A DNA stretch of 64,000 nucleotides, taken from contig DATJMX010000013.1 in assembly GCA_035508495.1 (NCBI GenBank), forward strand, positions 1 to 64,000. Reading direction: 5' to 3'. Positions 43,321 through 52,003 of this stretch are shown piece after piece; the stretch's first letter is position 1; each line of letters opens with the position of its first letter. The position numbers and the translations under genes were made by a program. This DNA comes from Candidatus Binataceae bacterium. Lineage in GTDB: Bacteria; Desulfobacterota; Binatia; Binatales; Binataceae. Below the pieces are notes generated by a model. That model was not told the origin of the DNA. It saw nothing but the letters and a program-made list of their open reading frames with translations, and made no database searches.

Positions 43321-43653
43321 ATGACGCCTGTAAGTCGTAGCGTTAGAGGCAAAGTCATCCCCCTCCGTGAAGGCAGTGTCATTGACGGCGATGCCACCTT
43401 AGTTCAGTCCGACGTTTGGGAGGATGTGAACCTTGGCGATCCCCATCCGTTCCCGCTGGTTTCGACTCTGCCGCGTCTGCCGGTAATGATCCCGGACGAG
43501 ATCCTCGATTATTACGGATGGGTCTTCTGCCAGGGCGGATTCGTGAATCTGCAGATGACTTTCGAGCAGTTTCTGGCAGTCGTAGCCGCCGTTAGCCCCT
43601 CGGGTCTCTGCCCCGAGTACGACGAGTCCGAGGCCTCCTACCCCAACGAGTAG
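43321..43653 (+). CDS. Hypothetical protein, 110 residues
   Basis: The ATG is preceded by GGGAGG at a good distance. The product (MTPVSRSVRGKVIPLREGS ...) has an acidic composition, an aromatic stretch (ILDYYGWVFCQGGFVNLQMT) and two Cys. No domain is recognised. A 106-codon frame on the opposite strand overlaps it but has no good start. The strand assignment is therefore the more likely, not certain. It is unrelated to the UppP upstream and the LysM lipoprotein downstream. Confidence 0.5.
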   Translation: MTPVSRSVRGKVIPLREGSVIDGDATLVQSDVWEDVNLGDPHPFPLVSTLPRLPVMIPDEILDYYGWVFCQGGFVNLQMTFEQFLAVVAAVSPSGLCPEYDESEASYPNE

Positions 43654-43722
43654 GTTCCCCAGAGTCGCGGCCGAGCGCATGCGTGACAAGGTGCGCTCGC
43701 CGGCGCAGACAATCTCCATCGA

Positions 43723-44391
43723 TTATTGATCCAGTTGCAGTGCCGACGAGGTCGGCTTGAGCAAGGTGTTTCGCACCCATACGGATTTGACTCCAGCCGT
43801 ATCGGTGGGTGACTTGAGACCGTTGTCTTGTGCGATCGTCTGCCAGTTTGCGGGGCTGCCAGTCACGCGCTTTGAGAGCGCCCGCAGATCCTCGCCAGGC
43901 AGCAGACTGTAGTTGACCCCGCCTTCCTTCGGTGTCCCGGTGGTCGGTGGATTCTTCGCGGCAATCTGATCGATCTTGTCGAACAAGTCGAGCCGCGTCG
44001 ATGCTTTGTACTTATCGAGGTCGCTATCCGGGATGTCCTCGGTGCGGACGTTGACCACGATCGTGCTCCGATTGGGGCTCTCGGGTACGACCTGGATCTC
44101 ATAGCGATATCGTGGATGCTTGTTGACGAGGCTTCCCCAGAAACCCACCGACTCGGCGTCGCGCCACTGCGTCGTGAGCTCGTTGTTGTCGGGAGTGGCG
44201 TTGGCCAGGAGGGCTTGCTCCATCAATGCGTCCTTGGTGTTGATGAACGCGTCGTGCGCCGAGTAAGGGACGGTGCGCTGCTCGCCGATGGCCGTATCGA
44301 CATTCGCCGAGTACAACTCGCCGCATCCAGCGACCAGCGTCGCGGTTGCGATGCAGGCGAGGGCCTTGAGGCCGTGCTTAAGCCTGATCAT
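43723..44391 (-). CDS. Lipoprotein with LysM-like C-terminal domain
   Basis: With the start at MIRLKHGLKALACIAT the product has 222 residues. The signal ends in LVAGC, giving a lipobox with Cys near residue 23. The mature part begins with DAFINTKDALMEQALLANA, followed by beta strands (YEIQVVPESPNRSTIVVNVR). The C-terminal 55 residues (LLPGEDLRALSKRVTGSP ... NWQTIAQDNGL) resemble a LysM fold, which binds peptidoglycan glycans. The protein probably links outer membrane and wall. The longer frame upstream lacks the signal at its own start. Confidence 0.8.
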   Translation of the reverse strand: MIRLKHGLKALACIATATLVAGCGELYSANVDTAIGEQRTVPYSAHDAFINTKDALMEQALLANATPDNNELTTQWRDAESVGFWGSLVNKHPRYRYEIQVVPESPNRSTIVVNVRTEDIPDSDLDKYKASTRLDLFDKIDQIAAKNPPTTGTPKEGGVNYSLLPGEDLRALSKRVTGSPANWQTIAQDNGLKSPTDTAGVKSVWVRNTLLKPTSSALQLDQ

Positions 44392-44558
44392 GACATGGCT
44401 AAGGAAACCATTTGAGGATCGAGTGCGCAAGCTGCTCCCGCGAAACGAGCGATTTTTGCTAAATCCGGACTGGAATCGCGGGTCGAAAACCGCTTTCATC
44501 GTCGCGATGCGCCGCGCCTTGCACCCATCGCGGCCAGACTATAAGCAGGTAGTCCCTT

Positions 44559-45917
44559 ATGACTGATGCAGGTTCGGCCCCACGCCATGTGATGGCAATC
44601 GTCGGCGGAGCAACCGCAGGCTCCGAGATAGCGCGAATCCTCGCGCAGCGCGGCGCCTGCGTGATCGTTTTCGAGCAGAACGCGCGGCCCTACGGCAAGA
44701 TCGAAGACGGCCTCCCGCGATGGCATGCGAAGCAGCGGCGCGATGAGTACGAGCTCATCGACGAACGCCTCGACCATCCCAATATCAACTACGTACCGCT
44801 CACCCGGCTCGGCCGCGATCTGAGCTTTGAGGAACTGCGCACGGCATGGGGCCTCAATGGAATCGTGCTGACGCATGGCGCGTGGCGCGACCGGCCTTTC
44901 CCGGTCGAGGGCGCGGACAGGTTTGTCGACAACGGCCTCGTCTATCAGAATCCGCTCATCTACTGGTTCAATCACTACCTCGAAAAGACCTACGACGGCC
45001 CGCGCTATGAGCTGACTCCCGGCGCGATCGTCGTGGGCGGCGGGCTTGCCTCGATCGACGTCGTCAAGGTTCTGCAGATTGAGAACGCTCTCACCGCGCT
45101 CACCAAGCAGGGCATCAGCGAAGACATGATCAGGCTCGAGCGCGAGGGAATCGAACCCGTGCTCGCGCAGCACAACCTCAAGTGGTCGGACCTTGGCGTC
45201 GCGCCGTGCAAACTCTACTACCGGCGTCGCGTGCTCGATATGCCGCTGTCGGATATACCGCCCGATGCGCCGCCGAAGCGGGCCGACGCGCTCAGAGCCG
45301 CGCGCGCCAAGATTCTGGAAAAGGCACAGCGTAAGTACCTCTTCGAGTTCCAGGAACTCAGCGTGCCGACCGGGCTTGTCGTCGAGCACGATAAGATGGT
45401 TGGCGTGCAGTTCGGGCGCACCGAGCTCGTCGACGGGCAGGTGCGGCTCGCCGGCGGCCCGAGTGAGGCGGTTCGCGCACAAATGACGATCAGCTCGATC
45501 GGCAGCATCCCGGAACCGATTCCCGGCATCCCGCAGAAGGGCGAAGTCTACACCTACATCGATTCGAAGAGCGGCCTTCTGATCGAAGGCCCGACGTCGG
45601 TTTTCGCCGCGGGCAATGTGCTTACCGGCAAGGGCAACATCAAGGATTCGCTCGAGAGCGGCACCGAGATCGGAATCCGAATCGCGGAGGCATACCTGGG
45701 ACTCTCCGACGAAGAGATCGACCTCATCGCCGGTGCGAAGAAGGCGGCCGAGGAGAGTGCCAACCGCATCGCGGACGTAATCGATTCGCGGCCCAAGCTC
45801 ACACCCAAGGAGATCGAGGCGGTTCTCGCGCGCGTGCGCACTCGCCAGCGCCAAGTCGGTTACGACGGCGACTTCCGCGCCTGGATCGCAAAGGTCACGC
45901 CGCCGGATTTGCAGTAG
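44559..45917 (+). CDS. FAD-dependent pyridine-nucleotide-type oxidoreductase
   Basis: A 452-residue flavoprotein. The first dinucleotide fold is HVMAIVGGATAGSEIARILA, with the acidic residue at the end of beta-2 in VIVFEQN. A second is LTPGAIVVGGGLASIDVVKV. FAD binding near the C-terminus is FAAGNVLTGKGNIKDSLESG. It resembles glutamate-synthase beta-like and ferredoxin-NADP-reductase-like proteins (a GEDG-type bridging region is not seen). The tail is helical (SANRIADVIDS). The substrate is unknown. It is located upstream of glyA, in the same direction, with a 91-nt spacer. Confidence 0.82.
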   Translation: MTDAGSAPRHVMAIVGGATAGSEIARILAQRGACVIVFEQNARPYGKIEDGLPRWHAKQRRDEYELIDERLDHPNINYVPLTRLGRDLSFEELRTAWGLNGIVLTHGAWRDRPFPVEGADRFVDNGLVYQNPLIYWFNHYLEKTYDGPRYELTPGAIVVGGGLASIDVVKVLQIENALTALTKQGISEDMIRLEREGIEPVLAQHNLKWSDLGVAPCKLYYRRRVLDMPLSDIPPDAPPKRADALRAARAKILEKAQRKYLFEFQELSVPTGLVVEHDKMVGVQFGRTELVDGQVRLAGGPSEAVRAQMTISSIGSIPEPIPGIPQKGEVYTYIDSKSGLLIEGPTSVFAAGNVLTGKGNIKDSLESGTEIGIRIAEAYLGLSDEEIDLIAGAKKAAEESANRIADVIDSRPKLTPKEIEAVLARVRTRQRQVGYDGDFRAWIAKVTPPDLQ

Positions 45918-46008
45918 CCGGATCTTCGCTGTGCAGACCTGAGCGACGCCGTGTTTTGCCTCGCTCGCCTTACGCCTATACCCTTGGAGGTCTACCCGGA
46001 GGTGCGGC

Positions 46009-47256
46009 GTGGACGAGCTCAAGCGAACTGACCCCGATATTTACAACCTGATCAAGGACGAGGAACGATACGAGATCGACTCGATCCGCCTCATCCCGTC
46101 GGAGAACTACGTGTCCAAGGCCGTGCTCGAGGCGACGGGCTCGATCCTCACCAACAAATATTCGGAAGGTTATCCGGGGCGTCGCTACTATGAGGGTCAG
46201 CGCTACGTTGACCAGGTCGAGACCATCGCGATCGAGCGCGCCAAGGCGCTGTTCAAGATGGATCACGCCAACGTTCAGCCGTACTCGGGCTCGCCCGCAA
46301 ACCTCGCGGTTTACTTCGGCCTGCTGAAACCGGGCGATACGATCATGGGTCTCTCGGTTCCGCACGGCGGCCATCTGACGCACGGATGGAACGTCAGCAT
46401 CACGGGACAATTCTGGCGGCCCGCGCAATACGGCGTCGATCGCGAGACGCATCGCATCGATTTCGACGAAGTTCGCGCGATGGCGCTTCGTGAGCGGCCG
46501 AAGATCATTGTCACCGGCGGCACTGCGTATCCGCGGCTATGGGACTTCGCCAAGTTCAGCGAGATCGCAAAAGAAGTCGGTGCCTATCTGCTCGCTGACA
46601 TCTCACACGTCGCGGGCCTGATCGTCGGCGGCGTGCATCCCGATCCTTCGCCATATGCCGACGTGATCGTGACTACCACGCACAAGACGCTCCGCGGTCC
46701 GCGCGGCGCGATGATCCTCTGCCGCGAGCAGCACGCGGCCGCGATCGACAAGGCAGTATTTCCAGGGTTGCAGGGTGGCCCGCACAACCACACGACGGCG
46801 GCGATCGCGGTCGCGCTGAAGGAAGCCGCCACTCCCGAGTTCAAACGCTACGCCGAGCAAATCGTGCGCAACGCCAAGGTGCTCGCCGACGAGCTGCTCG
46901 CGCGCGGCTTCCAGCTTGTCTCAGGCGGCACGGATAATCACCTCATCCTGATCGATCTCACCAGCAAGAAAGTGATTGGCAAGAAAGGCGCGCAGGCTCT
47001 GGATAAGGCCGGCATCGTTACGAACTACAACACCGTCCCATACGATCCGCGCAAGCCCTTCAGCCCGAGCGGTCTGCGCATCGGTACACCGTCAGTCACA
47101 TCGCGTGGGATGGGCGAGACCGAGATGCGCCTCATCGCGAAGTGGATGGATGACGCGATCACAAACGCGGGCAACGAAACTGCGCTGACAAAAATCGCCG
47201 CCGAGGTTACCGAGGTCTGCCGGAAGTTCCCGGCGCCCGGATTGTCACCATCCTGA
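46009..47256 (+). CDS. glyA: Serine hydroxymethyltransferase
   Basis: A 415-residue PLP enzyme. The GTG start is preceded by CGGAGG. SENYVSKAVLEATGSILTNK and YPGRRYYEGQRYVDQVE form the active-site entry. The PLP-binding Lys is in TTTHKTLRGPRG (about residue 226). PHNHTTAAIAVAL and SGTDNHLILIDL follow. It interconverts serine plus tetrahydrofolate and glycine plus methylene-tetrahydrofolate, the main one-carbon supply. All conserved motifs are intact. No glycine riboswitch is visible in its short leader. It is convergent with the methyltransferase gene. Confidence 0.98.
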   Translation: MDELKRTDPDIYNLIKDEERYEIDSIRLIPSENYVSKAVLEATGSILTNKYSEGYPGRRYYEGQRYVDQVETIAIERAKALFKMDHANVQPYSGSPANLAVYFGLLKPGDTIMGLSVPHGGHLTHGWNVSITGQFWRPAQYGVDRETHRIDFDEVRAMALRERPKIIVTGGTAYPRLWDFAKFSEIAKEVGAYLLADISHVAGLIVGGVHPDPSPYADVIVTTTHKTLRGPRGAMILCREQHAAAIDKAVFPGLQGGPHNHTTAAIAVALKEAATPEFKRYAEQIVRNAKVLADELLARGFQLVSGGTDNHLILIDLTSKKVIGKKGAQALDKAGIVTNYNTVPYDPRKPFSPSGLRIGTPSVTSRGMGETEMRLIAKWMDDAITNAGNETALTKIAAEVTEVCRKFPAPGLSPS

Positions 47257-47272
47257 ATCGGGTGCGGGTGCC

Positions 47273-48046
47273 TCAATCGCGAATCGTCCCGCACACCATC
47301 ATCAGCGCGATATCGGCCTCGAAGATCGGTTCAGGGCCGCCGCGCGCGCGTTCAATCGCGGACTCAATACGCGCGATTCCGGCTGCATACTGACCGTCGC
47401 TCAGCAGCGCCATCTGCGAGGATCCATTTTTGCGGAGCCCCGGGTTTTCAAGGATGGTCCGTCCCAGACGGATTGCGGACAATCGGCAGGCTAGGCTCGT
47501 CTCGACGCGATCGAATCCGGCCTTCAGCATCGCATCGACGATCGCCCCTGAAGAGGGATAGCGCTCCAGATCAATCGCTCGCGTCTCCGGGAAATATTCG
47601 TAAACGCACCACTGGTCGCGCCCATGATGCGGATCCATGCCGATCACGGCGAGCGCGCCAGCGGGCCGCATCAGGCGCCGCGCCTCCGCTACGAATCCAT
47701 CGACATCACCGAAATGATGAAGCGCGTTGATACAGAAGATCAGGTCGAACGATTCGCGCCTGAAAGGCAGGGCGGTCGCTGTCCCGCGAACGAATGGTGT
47801 GGCCGGATTTTTCTCGCGCGCTGCGCGGAGCATCTCGCGCGAATAATCGAGGCCGACGATTCGGCGCGTCAAATCGCGTAGCGCGGATATCCAGTATCCC
47901 GTCCCGCATCCCACTTCGAGCACCGTGGCGGGCGCTCGCGTCGCGACGAACTCGCGCATCGTATCGAGCAGCGCGGCATAGATACCGCCCGCGTAGCGTG
48001 CATCAAAGGTCGCCGCGATCTGGTCGTAGTTCACCCGCTGTGACAT
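47273..48046 (-). CDS. SAM-dependent class I methyltransferase
   Basis: The ATG of MSQRVNYDQ, after GGGGGATCGG, gives 257 residues. The frame extends 19 codons upstream. Motif I is VLEVGCGTGYWISALRD. The acidic end of beta-2 is in IVGLDYSREML, and FDLIFCINALHHFGDVDG is motif IV. The C-terminal part (VYEYFPETRAIDLERYPSSG) resembles ubiE/ycgJ-like enzymes of unknown acceptor. It is probably a small-molecule methyltransferase. It converges on glyA, 16 nt away. Confidence 0.92.
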   Translation of the reverse strand: MSQRVNYDQIAATFDARYAGGIYAALLDTMREFVATRAPATVLEVGCGTGYWISALRDLTRRIVGLDYSREMLRAAREKNPATPFVRGTATALPFRRESFDLIFCINALHHFGDVDGFVAEARRLMRPAGALAVIGMDPHHGRDQWCVYEYFPETRAIDLERYPSSGAIVDAMLKAGFDRVETSLACRLSAIRLGRTILENPGLRKNGSSQMALLSDGQYAAGIARIESAIERARGGPEPIFEADIALMMVCGTIRD

Positions 48047-48162
48047 TGCCGATCCCCCGCCCGCATCTGAGCCAATACCGATCCTTTTCCCATTCGCCGT
48101 CATTCAGTGTAAATACGCGTATCGTTGATTTCCCAGCATTGGACCTGCGCGCCTTCTAATCG

Positions 48163-49425
48163 ATGAGCAGCTCACCAGCGGAACCCGCGCGCGATATCGA
48201 CGCCAACGAGGGCGACGCCGAGCGGCTCGTTCTATACTTCTCCGCTCTGACCGCGCTGCTCGCATTCGCTGCTCCGACCGGGCTCGCGAGCTTGCCGGTT
48301 GCGTTCTTCCTCAAGGACCGGCTCCATCTCGACGCGGAAGGTTTGGCGCTGTTTGGACTCATCACCAACCTCCCGCTCTTGCTGGGATTCGTTTTCGGCT
48401 TGATCCGCGATCACCACGTCTTTGGGTTGCGGGATCGCGGCTACCTCGCCGCGGGAGCGCTCTTGGGCGCGCTCTTCTACATGACACTGGTGCGCGGTTC
48501 GGTTTCGTACGTCCAACTCACGATAACGATCGTGCTGGCGTCTTCGGCGTTCCAGATGGCCTCGACGTCGCTCCAGGCTTCGATGACGATCGCGGGCAAG
48601 CGGCGCCTGATGACGGGCAGGTTGAGCGGCGTCACCTATGCGGCACTGGTCCTGCCGCAAGTCGTTACCGCGCTTGCCGGCGGATGGCTCGCGAGCCATG
48701 TCTCGCCGCGCGCCACCTTCGCGATCGTCGCCGTCGTGAGTTGCGCGATCCTCTACGAGGCGTTCAGGCCGACGCTCCAAATCGCGGAAGCCCCAGTAAG
48801 AAGCAGCCTGCGCGAAACGTTACAAACGGCCGGTGCGATGCTGCGCGAGCGCTCGCTGCGCATCGTGATCGTCATCCTGTTTTTCACCTCGTTCAGTCCC
48901 GGATGGGTGACGCCGCTCTTCTACTTCTTCACGAGCCATCTCAAGATGACGAGCGAGGCCTTCGGCGTTTACGTCGCGGTGCTGTTCGGGATGGAGGCGG
49001 TCGGCGCGGTACTCTATGCGTGGCTCTGCAAGCGGATGACGCTCGAAGAGCTGCTCTGGTACGTGACGATCATCAACGTCGCCTCGACCCCCTTGCCCTA
49101 CTGGGTACACACAGTGTCACAGGCGATGATCGTGTCAGCTATCGCGGGGTTCGCGTTCGGGATGGCCAACGCGACGTACTTCGATCTGCTGATGCGCTCG
49201 TGCCCGAAGGATCTCGAGGGCACGGGGCGGATGCTCGGCTCATCCGCCTTCTTCATCGCGCAGTTCGGCGCCGACCTGCTGGGCTCGGCTCTTTACGAGC
49301 GCAACGGCTTCGGCCTGTGCATGATCCTCTCAACGCTAGCGACGGTGCTTGTATTCCCGATGCTGCTCGCACTGCCACGCGCGCTCATCGCAACCCGCGA
49401 CGGCGAAGGCTTCCCGATCTCATGA
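48163..49425 (+). CDS. MFS transporter
   Basis: A 420-residue protein with 12 predicted helices. LLAFAAPTGLASLPVAFFLKD is the first, with a cytosolic loop RDHHVFGLRDRGYLAAG between helices 2 and 3. The second half starts near FFTSFSPGWVTPLFYFF. The N-terminal 25 residues are charged. The loop order resembles the AmpG/folate-biopterin (BT1) branch of the major facilitator superfamily. The substrate is unknown. It overlaps the GNAT gene by four bases (ATGA), so the two are co-translated. Confidence 0.88.
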   Translation: MSSSPAEPARDIDANEGDAERLVLYFSALTALLAFAAPTGLASLPVAFFLKDRLHLDAEGLALFGLITNLPLLLGFVFGLIRDHHVFGLRDRGYLAAGALLGALFYMTLVRGSVSYVQLTITIVLASSAFQMASTSLQASMTIAGKRRLMTGRLSGVTYAALVLPQVVTALAGGWLASHVSPRATFAIVAVVSCAILYEAFRPTLQIAEAPVRSSLRETLQTAGAMLRERSLRIVIVILFFTSFSPGWVTPLFYFFTSHLKMTSEAFGVYVAVLFGMEAVGAVLYAWLCKRMTLEELLWYVTIINVASTPLPYWVHTVSQAMIVSAIAGFAFGMANATYFDLLMRSCPKDLEGTGRMLGSSAFFIAQFGADLLGSALYERNGFGLCMILSTLATVLVFPMLLALPRALIATRDGEGFPIS

Positions 49426-49934
49426 CAATTCCAACCTTGGCGAAGGTACGAATCAGGCCCGCGGCGCCAAATGACGCCTTGGGCATCTCCAAAGTCTGGC
49501 AGGCGATCGTTGCCGAGCGAGTCTATTCGGCGGTCGATCGCGCCTTCACTCCAGAGGAGCAGACTGCCTACCTCGCCAGCCTTGATAAACGTGAATCGAT
49601 ATTCGTCGCGGAAGATGACGGGCGCATCGTCGGCTTTCAGACGCTCGACCTGTGGTCGAAGTTCATGGCATCCGCAGCGCACGTCGGCCAACTTGGCACA
49701 TTCATATTGCGCGACGCGCGCGGCCGCGGCGTCGGTGAGGAATTGGCAAACGCGACCTTCAAGTTCGCGCGCAACGCCGGCTACGAAAAGCTCGTCATCT
49801 ACGTGCGCGCCTCGAATACTGGCGCGCAAGCCTTCTACAAGAGCCTCGGCTTTCGCGAATGCGGCCACCTCGCCCGCCAGGTAAAGATAGACGGCCACTA
49901 CGACGATGAAATCTTGCTGGAACGCGCGCTTTAA
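49422..49934 (+). CDS. GNAT-family acetyltransferase
   Basis: A 170-residue protein whose ATG overlaps the MFS stop. VRIRPAAPNDALGISKVWQA begins the fold. The acetyl-CoA loop is FILRDARGRGVGEELANATF, and VRASNTGAQAFYKSLGFREC follows, a PhnO/RimI-like signature. It probably acetylates a small amine. Coupled translation with the transporter suggests detoxification of an exported or imported compound. Confidence 0.9.
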   Translation: MTIPTLAKVRIRPAAPNDALGISKVWQAIVAERVYSAVDRAFTPEEQTAYLASLDKRESIFVAEDDGRIVGFQTLDLWSKFMASAAHVGQLGTFILRDARGRGVGEELANATFKFARNAGYEKLVIYVRASNTGAQAFYKSLGFRECGHLARQVKIDGHYDDEILLERAL

Positions 49935-50040
49935 TAGCCTCACTTCGAAAATTACGGTGACTACTTGGAGATAGAACTTCTCTTCGCGAGCGGGAAGGGG
50001 TTCAGAAGCAGATTCGACTAAGTACTCCAGTGGCTATTGG

Positions 50041-50667
50041 TCAGCGCTCGAGTCCAGATAACTTCGCGCGGATATCTTCCAGATGCTCGCGGCCCCAGAA
50101 CAGTTCGCCATCGACAAGAAAGCTCGGCACGCCGAACACGCCCGCATCCTCCGCCGCCGCCTGGATCTTCACCAGCTCGCCGCGCCCTTCATCGTCGAGA
50201 AACTCGTTGAGGCCGTTTGTCGATGCGCCTCCTTTCGCGAGCACGTCGGCAATCAATGTCGGATTTTCAATATCCAGTTCCCGTTTCCAGAAATGCTCGA
50301 ATACATAGTCGTGATATGCGCGCACCACCGATGCGTCGTGCCGCTTCGCCCATAGCATCCCAATCGCCGCGAGCGACGAGTCCCAGATTTTCTGCGTGCC
50401 CCGAATAATCAGACCACGCTTCGCCGCCTGCCGCCGGCAATCCATATACGAGTAGCGCACCCGCCGCCATTGATGCGCGTTGCGCGACTGCTCGATTACT
50501 TCGCCGCGCTCGTTGAGCCGCGCGCTGCCAAGGTAACTGGGAATATCCAGCACGTACGGCAGCCAGCCGATCTCAATTTTGAAATCGCGCTCCAGCTCGT
50601 ACGTCAGATCCTTCGCAAGGTACGCATACGGCGATTTGTAATCCGTGTAGCACGTGATCGTTTTCAT
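50041..50667 (-). CDS. DsbA-superfamily protein, 2-hydroxychromene-2-carboxylate isomerase-like
   Basis: A 208-residue thioredoxin-fold protein. The N-terminal YTDYKSPYAYLAKDL has the Ser (SPYAY) that replaces the CxxC of DsbA in HCCA isomerases and kappa-class glutathione transferases. The cis-Pro loop and end GVFGVPSFLVDGELFWGREH match this family. The reaction may be a glutathione-dependent cis-trans isomerisation of an aromatic ring-cleavage product or another thiol transfer. A Rho-independent terminator on its own strand lies 24-52 nt upstream, so expression may be attenuated. Confidence 0.88.
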   Translation of the reverse strand: MKTITCYTDYKSPYAYLAKDLTYELERDFKIEIGWLPYVLDIPSYLGSARLNERGEVIEQSRNAHQWRRVRYSYMDCRRQAAKRGLIIRGTQKIWDSSLAAIGMLWAKRHDASVVRAYHDYVFEHFWKRELDIENPTLIADVLAKGGASTNGLNEFLDDEGRGELVKIQAAAEDAGVFGVPSFLVDGELFWGREHLEDIRAKLSGLER

Positions 50668-50690
50668 TTTCCTGCCGGCATAATCGCAAA

Positions 50691-50719
50691 GAAAAAGGGC
50701 GGCCGAAACTGCACCGCCC
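50691..50719 (-). terminator. Rho-independent terminator/attenuator before the DsbA-like gene
   Basis: Read on the minus strand, GGGCGG (50719-50714) pairs with CCGCCC (50702-50697) and is followed by TTTTTC (50696-50691). The gene it precedes starts at 50667. No minus-strand gene lies just upstream, so it either ends a short transcript or attenuates the DsbA-like gene. Confidence 0.7.
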
Positions 50720-50899
50720 CATGCAATGAATTGTCATGTCGCAGAGGATCCGCCTCGTCGGGATGCTCTTCCGCAGCTTGATTATGGCCGCGCGGAGTTA
50801 CGAGATTCTTATCGGCCTGCAAACTGATGACGAAGAAAAATCGTCAATTCCGATTCGCGCGGCTTGACACCTCGCCCGGCCGGACGCGATAAACGCCGC

Positions 50900-51982
50900 A
50901 TGGCACAGGTAAAAATCGAACGCGGCCTCAATTTTGGAACTCCCTACACGCCCGAGATGCAGGAGGGCGGCAAGCGCCCCGAGCCGACCTGGTCTACCAT
51001 TCGCGACCAGGTTCGCGATGCCGAATCGCTCGGCTACGACACGATCATCGCGGTCGAGACGCAGCACAATCCCTATCTCGCGCTCGCGATCGCCGCGCAG
51101 GAGCCCGCCAAAATCGAGCTCGGCACCGGTATCGCGCTGTGCTTCACCAAGAGTCCCGTCGATACCGCCTACACCGCGTGGGACCTTCAACGCATGAGCG
51201 GCGGCCGCCTCGTGCTCGGAATCGGCTCGCAGGTGAAGGGTCACGTGATGCGCCGCTTCGGGATGCCGTGGTCGAAGCCCGCGCAGCGCATGAAGGACTA
51301 CGTCGGTGCGATGCGCGCGGTATGGCGCACCTGGCAGACGGGAGAGCCGCTCAACTTTCGCAGCGAGCATTACAACCTGAGCCTGATGACGCCTAACTTC
51401 TCGCCCCCGCCGCAGGCGCATCCGCATATCCCGGTGCTGATTGCCGCTGTGCAGGAGCGGATGCTCGAGGTGGCGGGCGAAGTCTGCGACGGCGTGCGCC
51501 TGCACGGAATCGTGACGCGCAAGTATCTCGATCAGATCGCGTTCCCGCATCTGAAAAAGGGCTTCGACAAGTCGGCTCGTCCCGCGTCGGAGTGGGCCAA
51601 TTTCCAGATCGGCGGCGGCGGCTTCCTCTGCGCCGCCAAAGACAAGGACGCCCTCGCGAAACAAGTCGAGAACATGAAATCGACGATCGCATTCTACGGC
51701 TCGACGCGATCGTATCGCTCGAGCTTCGAAATCGACGGATGGGGCGACACGGCCGAAGAGCTGCACAAGCTGTCGGTCCAGCAGAAATGGCGCGAGATGG
51801 CGAAGCTCGTGACCGAGGAGATGGTCCACGGCTTCGCCGCGGTCGGCACCTACGACGAAATCGCGAGCGTGATAAAAAAACGCTTCGCCGGCGTTAACCG
51901 TCTGTCATTCGACATGCCAATCCGCAACGATCACGATCGCGGCGTGCTCAAGGAAATCATCCAGGACCTGCGCCGCCCTTAG
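50900..51982 (+). CDS. LLM-class (luciferase-like) flavin/F420-dependent oxidoreductase
   Basis: About 360 residues from the ATG at 50900. The TIM-barrel family is shown by LGYDTIIAVETQHNPYLALA, LGTGIALCFTKSPVDTAYTA, SGGRLVLGIGSQVKGHVMRR and IPVLIAAVQERMLEVAGEV. The TYDEIASVIKKRFAGVNRL tail is also typical. Members use F420 or FMN, and the sequence does not separate these for certain. It catalyses hydride transfer or monooxygenation on an unknown substrate. It is followed 21 nt later by the Rieske oxygenase gene, probably in one operon. Confidence 0.93.
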   Translation: MAQVKIERGLNFGTPYTPEMQEGGKRPEPTWSTIRDQVRDAESLGYDTIIAVETQHNPYLALAIAAQEPAKIELGTGIALCFTKSPVDTAYTAWDLQRMSGGRLVLGIGSQVKGHVMRRFGMPWSKPAQRMKDYVGAMRAVWRTWQTGEPLNFRSEHYNLSLMTPNFSPPPQAHPHIPVLIAAVQERMLEVAGEVCDGVRLHGIVTRKYLDQIAFPHLKKGFDKSARPASEWANFQIGGGGFLCAAKDKDALAKQVENMKSTIAFYGSTRSYRSSFEIDGWGDTAEELHKLSVQQKWREMAKLVTEEMVHGFAAVGTYDEIASVIKKRFAGVNRLSFDMPIRNDHDRGVLKEIIQDLRRP

Positions 51983-52003
51983 CCGGCATCGGGGGGACCA
52001 ACG

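Noticed and set aside
45918..46008. Glycine riboswitch before glyA
   Set aside because: The 91-nt leader is too short and shows no tandem aptamer pattern or terminator.
44496..46022. 508-codon open frame on the minus strand
   Set aside because: Antisense to the FAD oxidoreductase, whose dinucleotide-binding motifs are clear on the plus strand.
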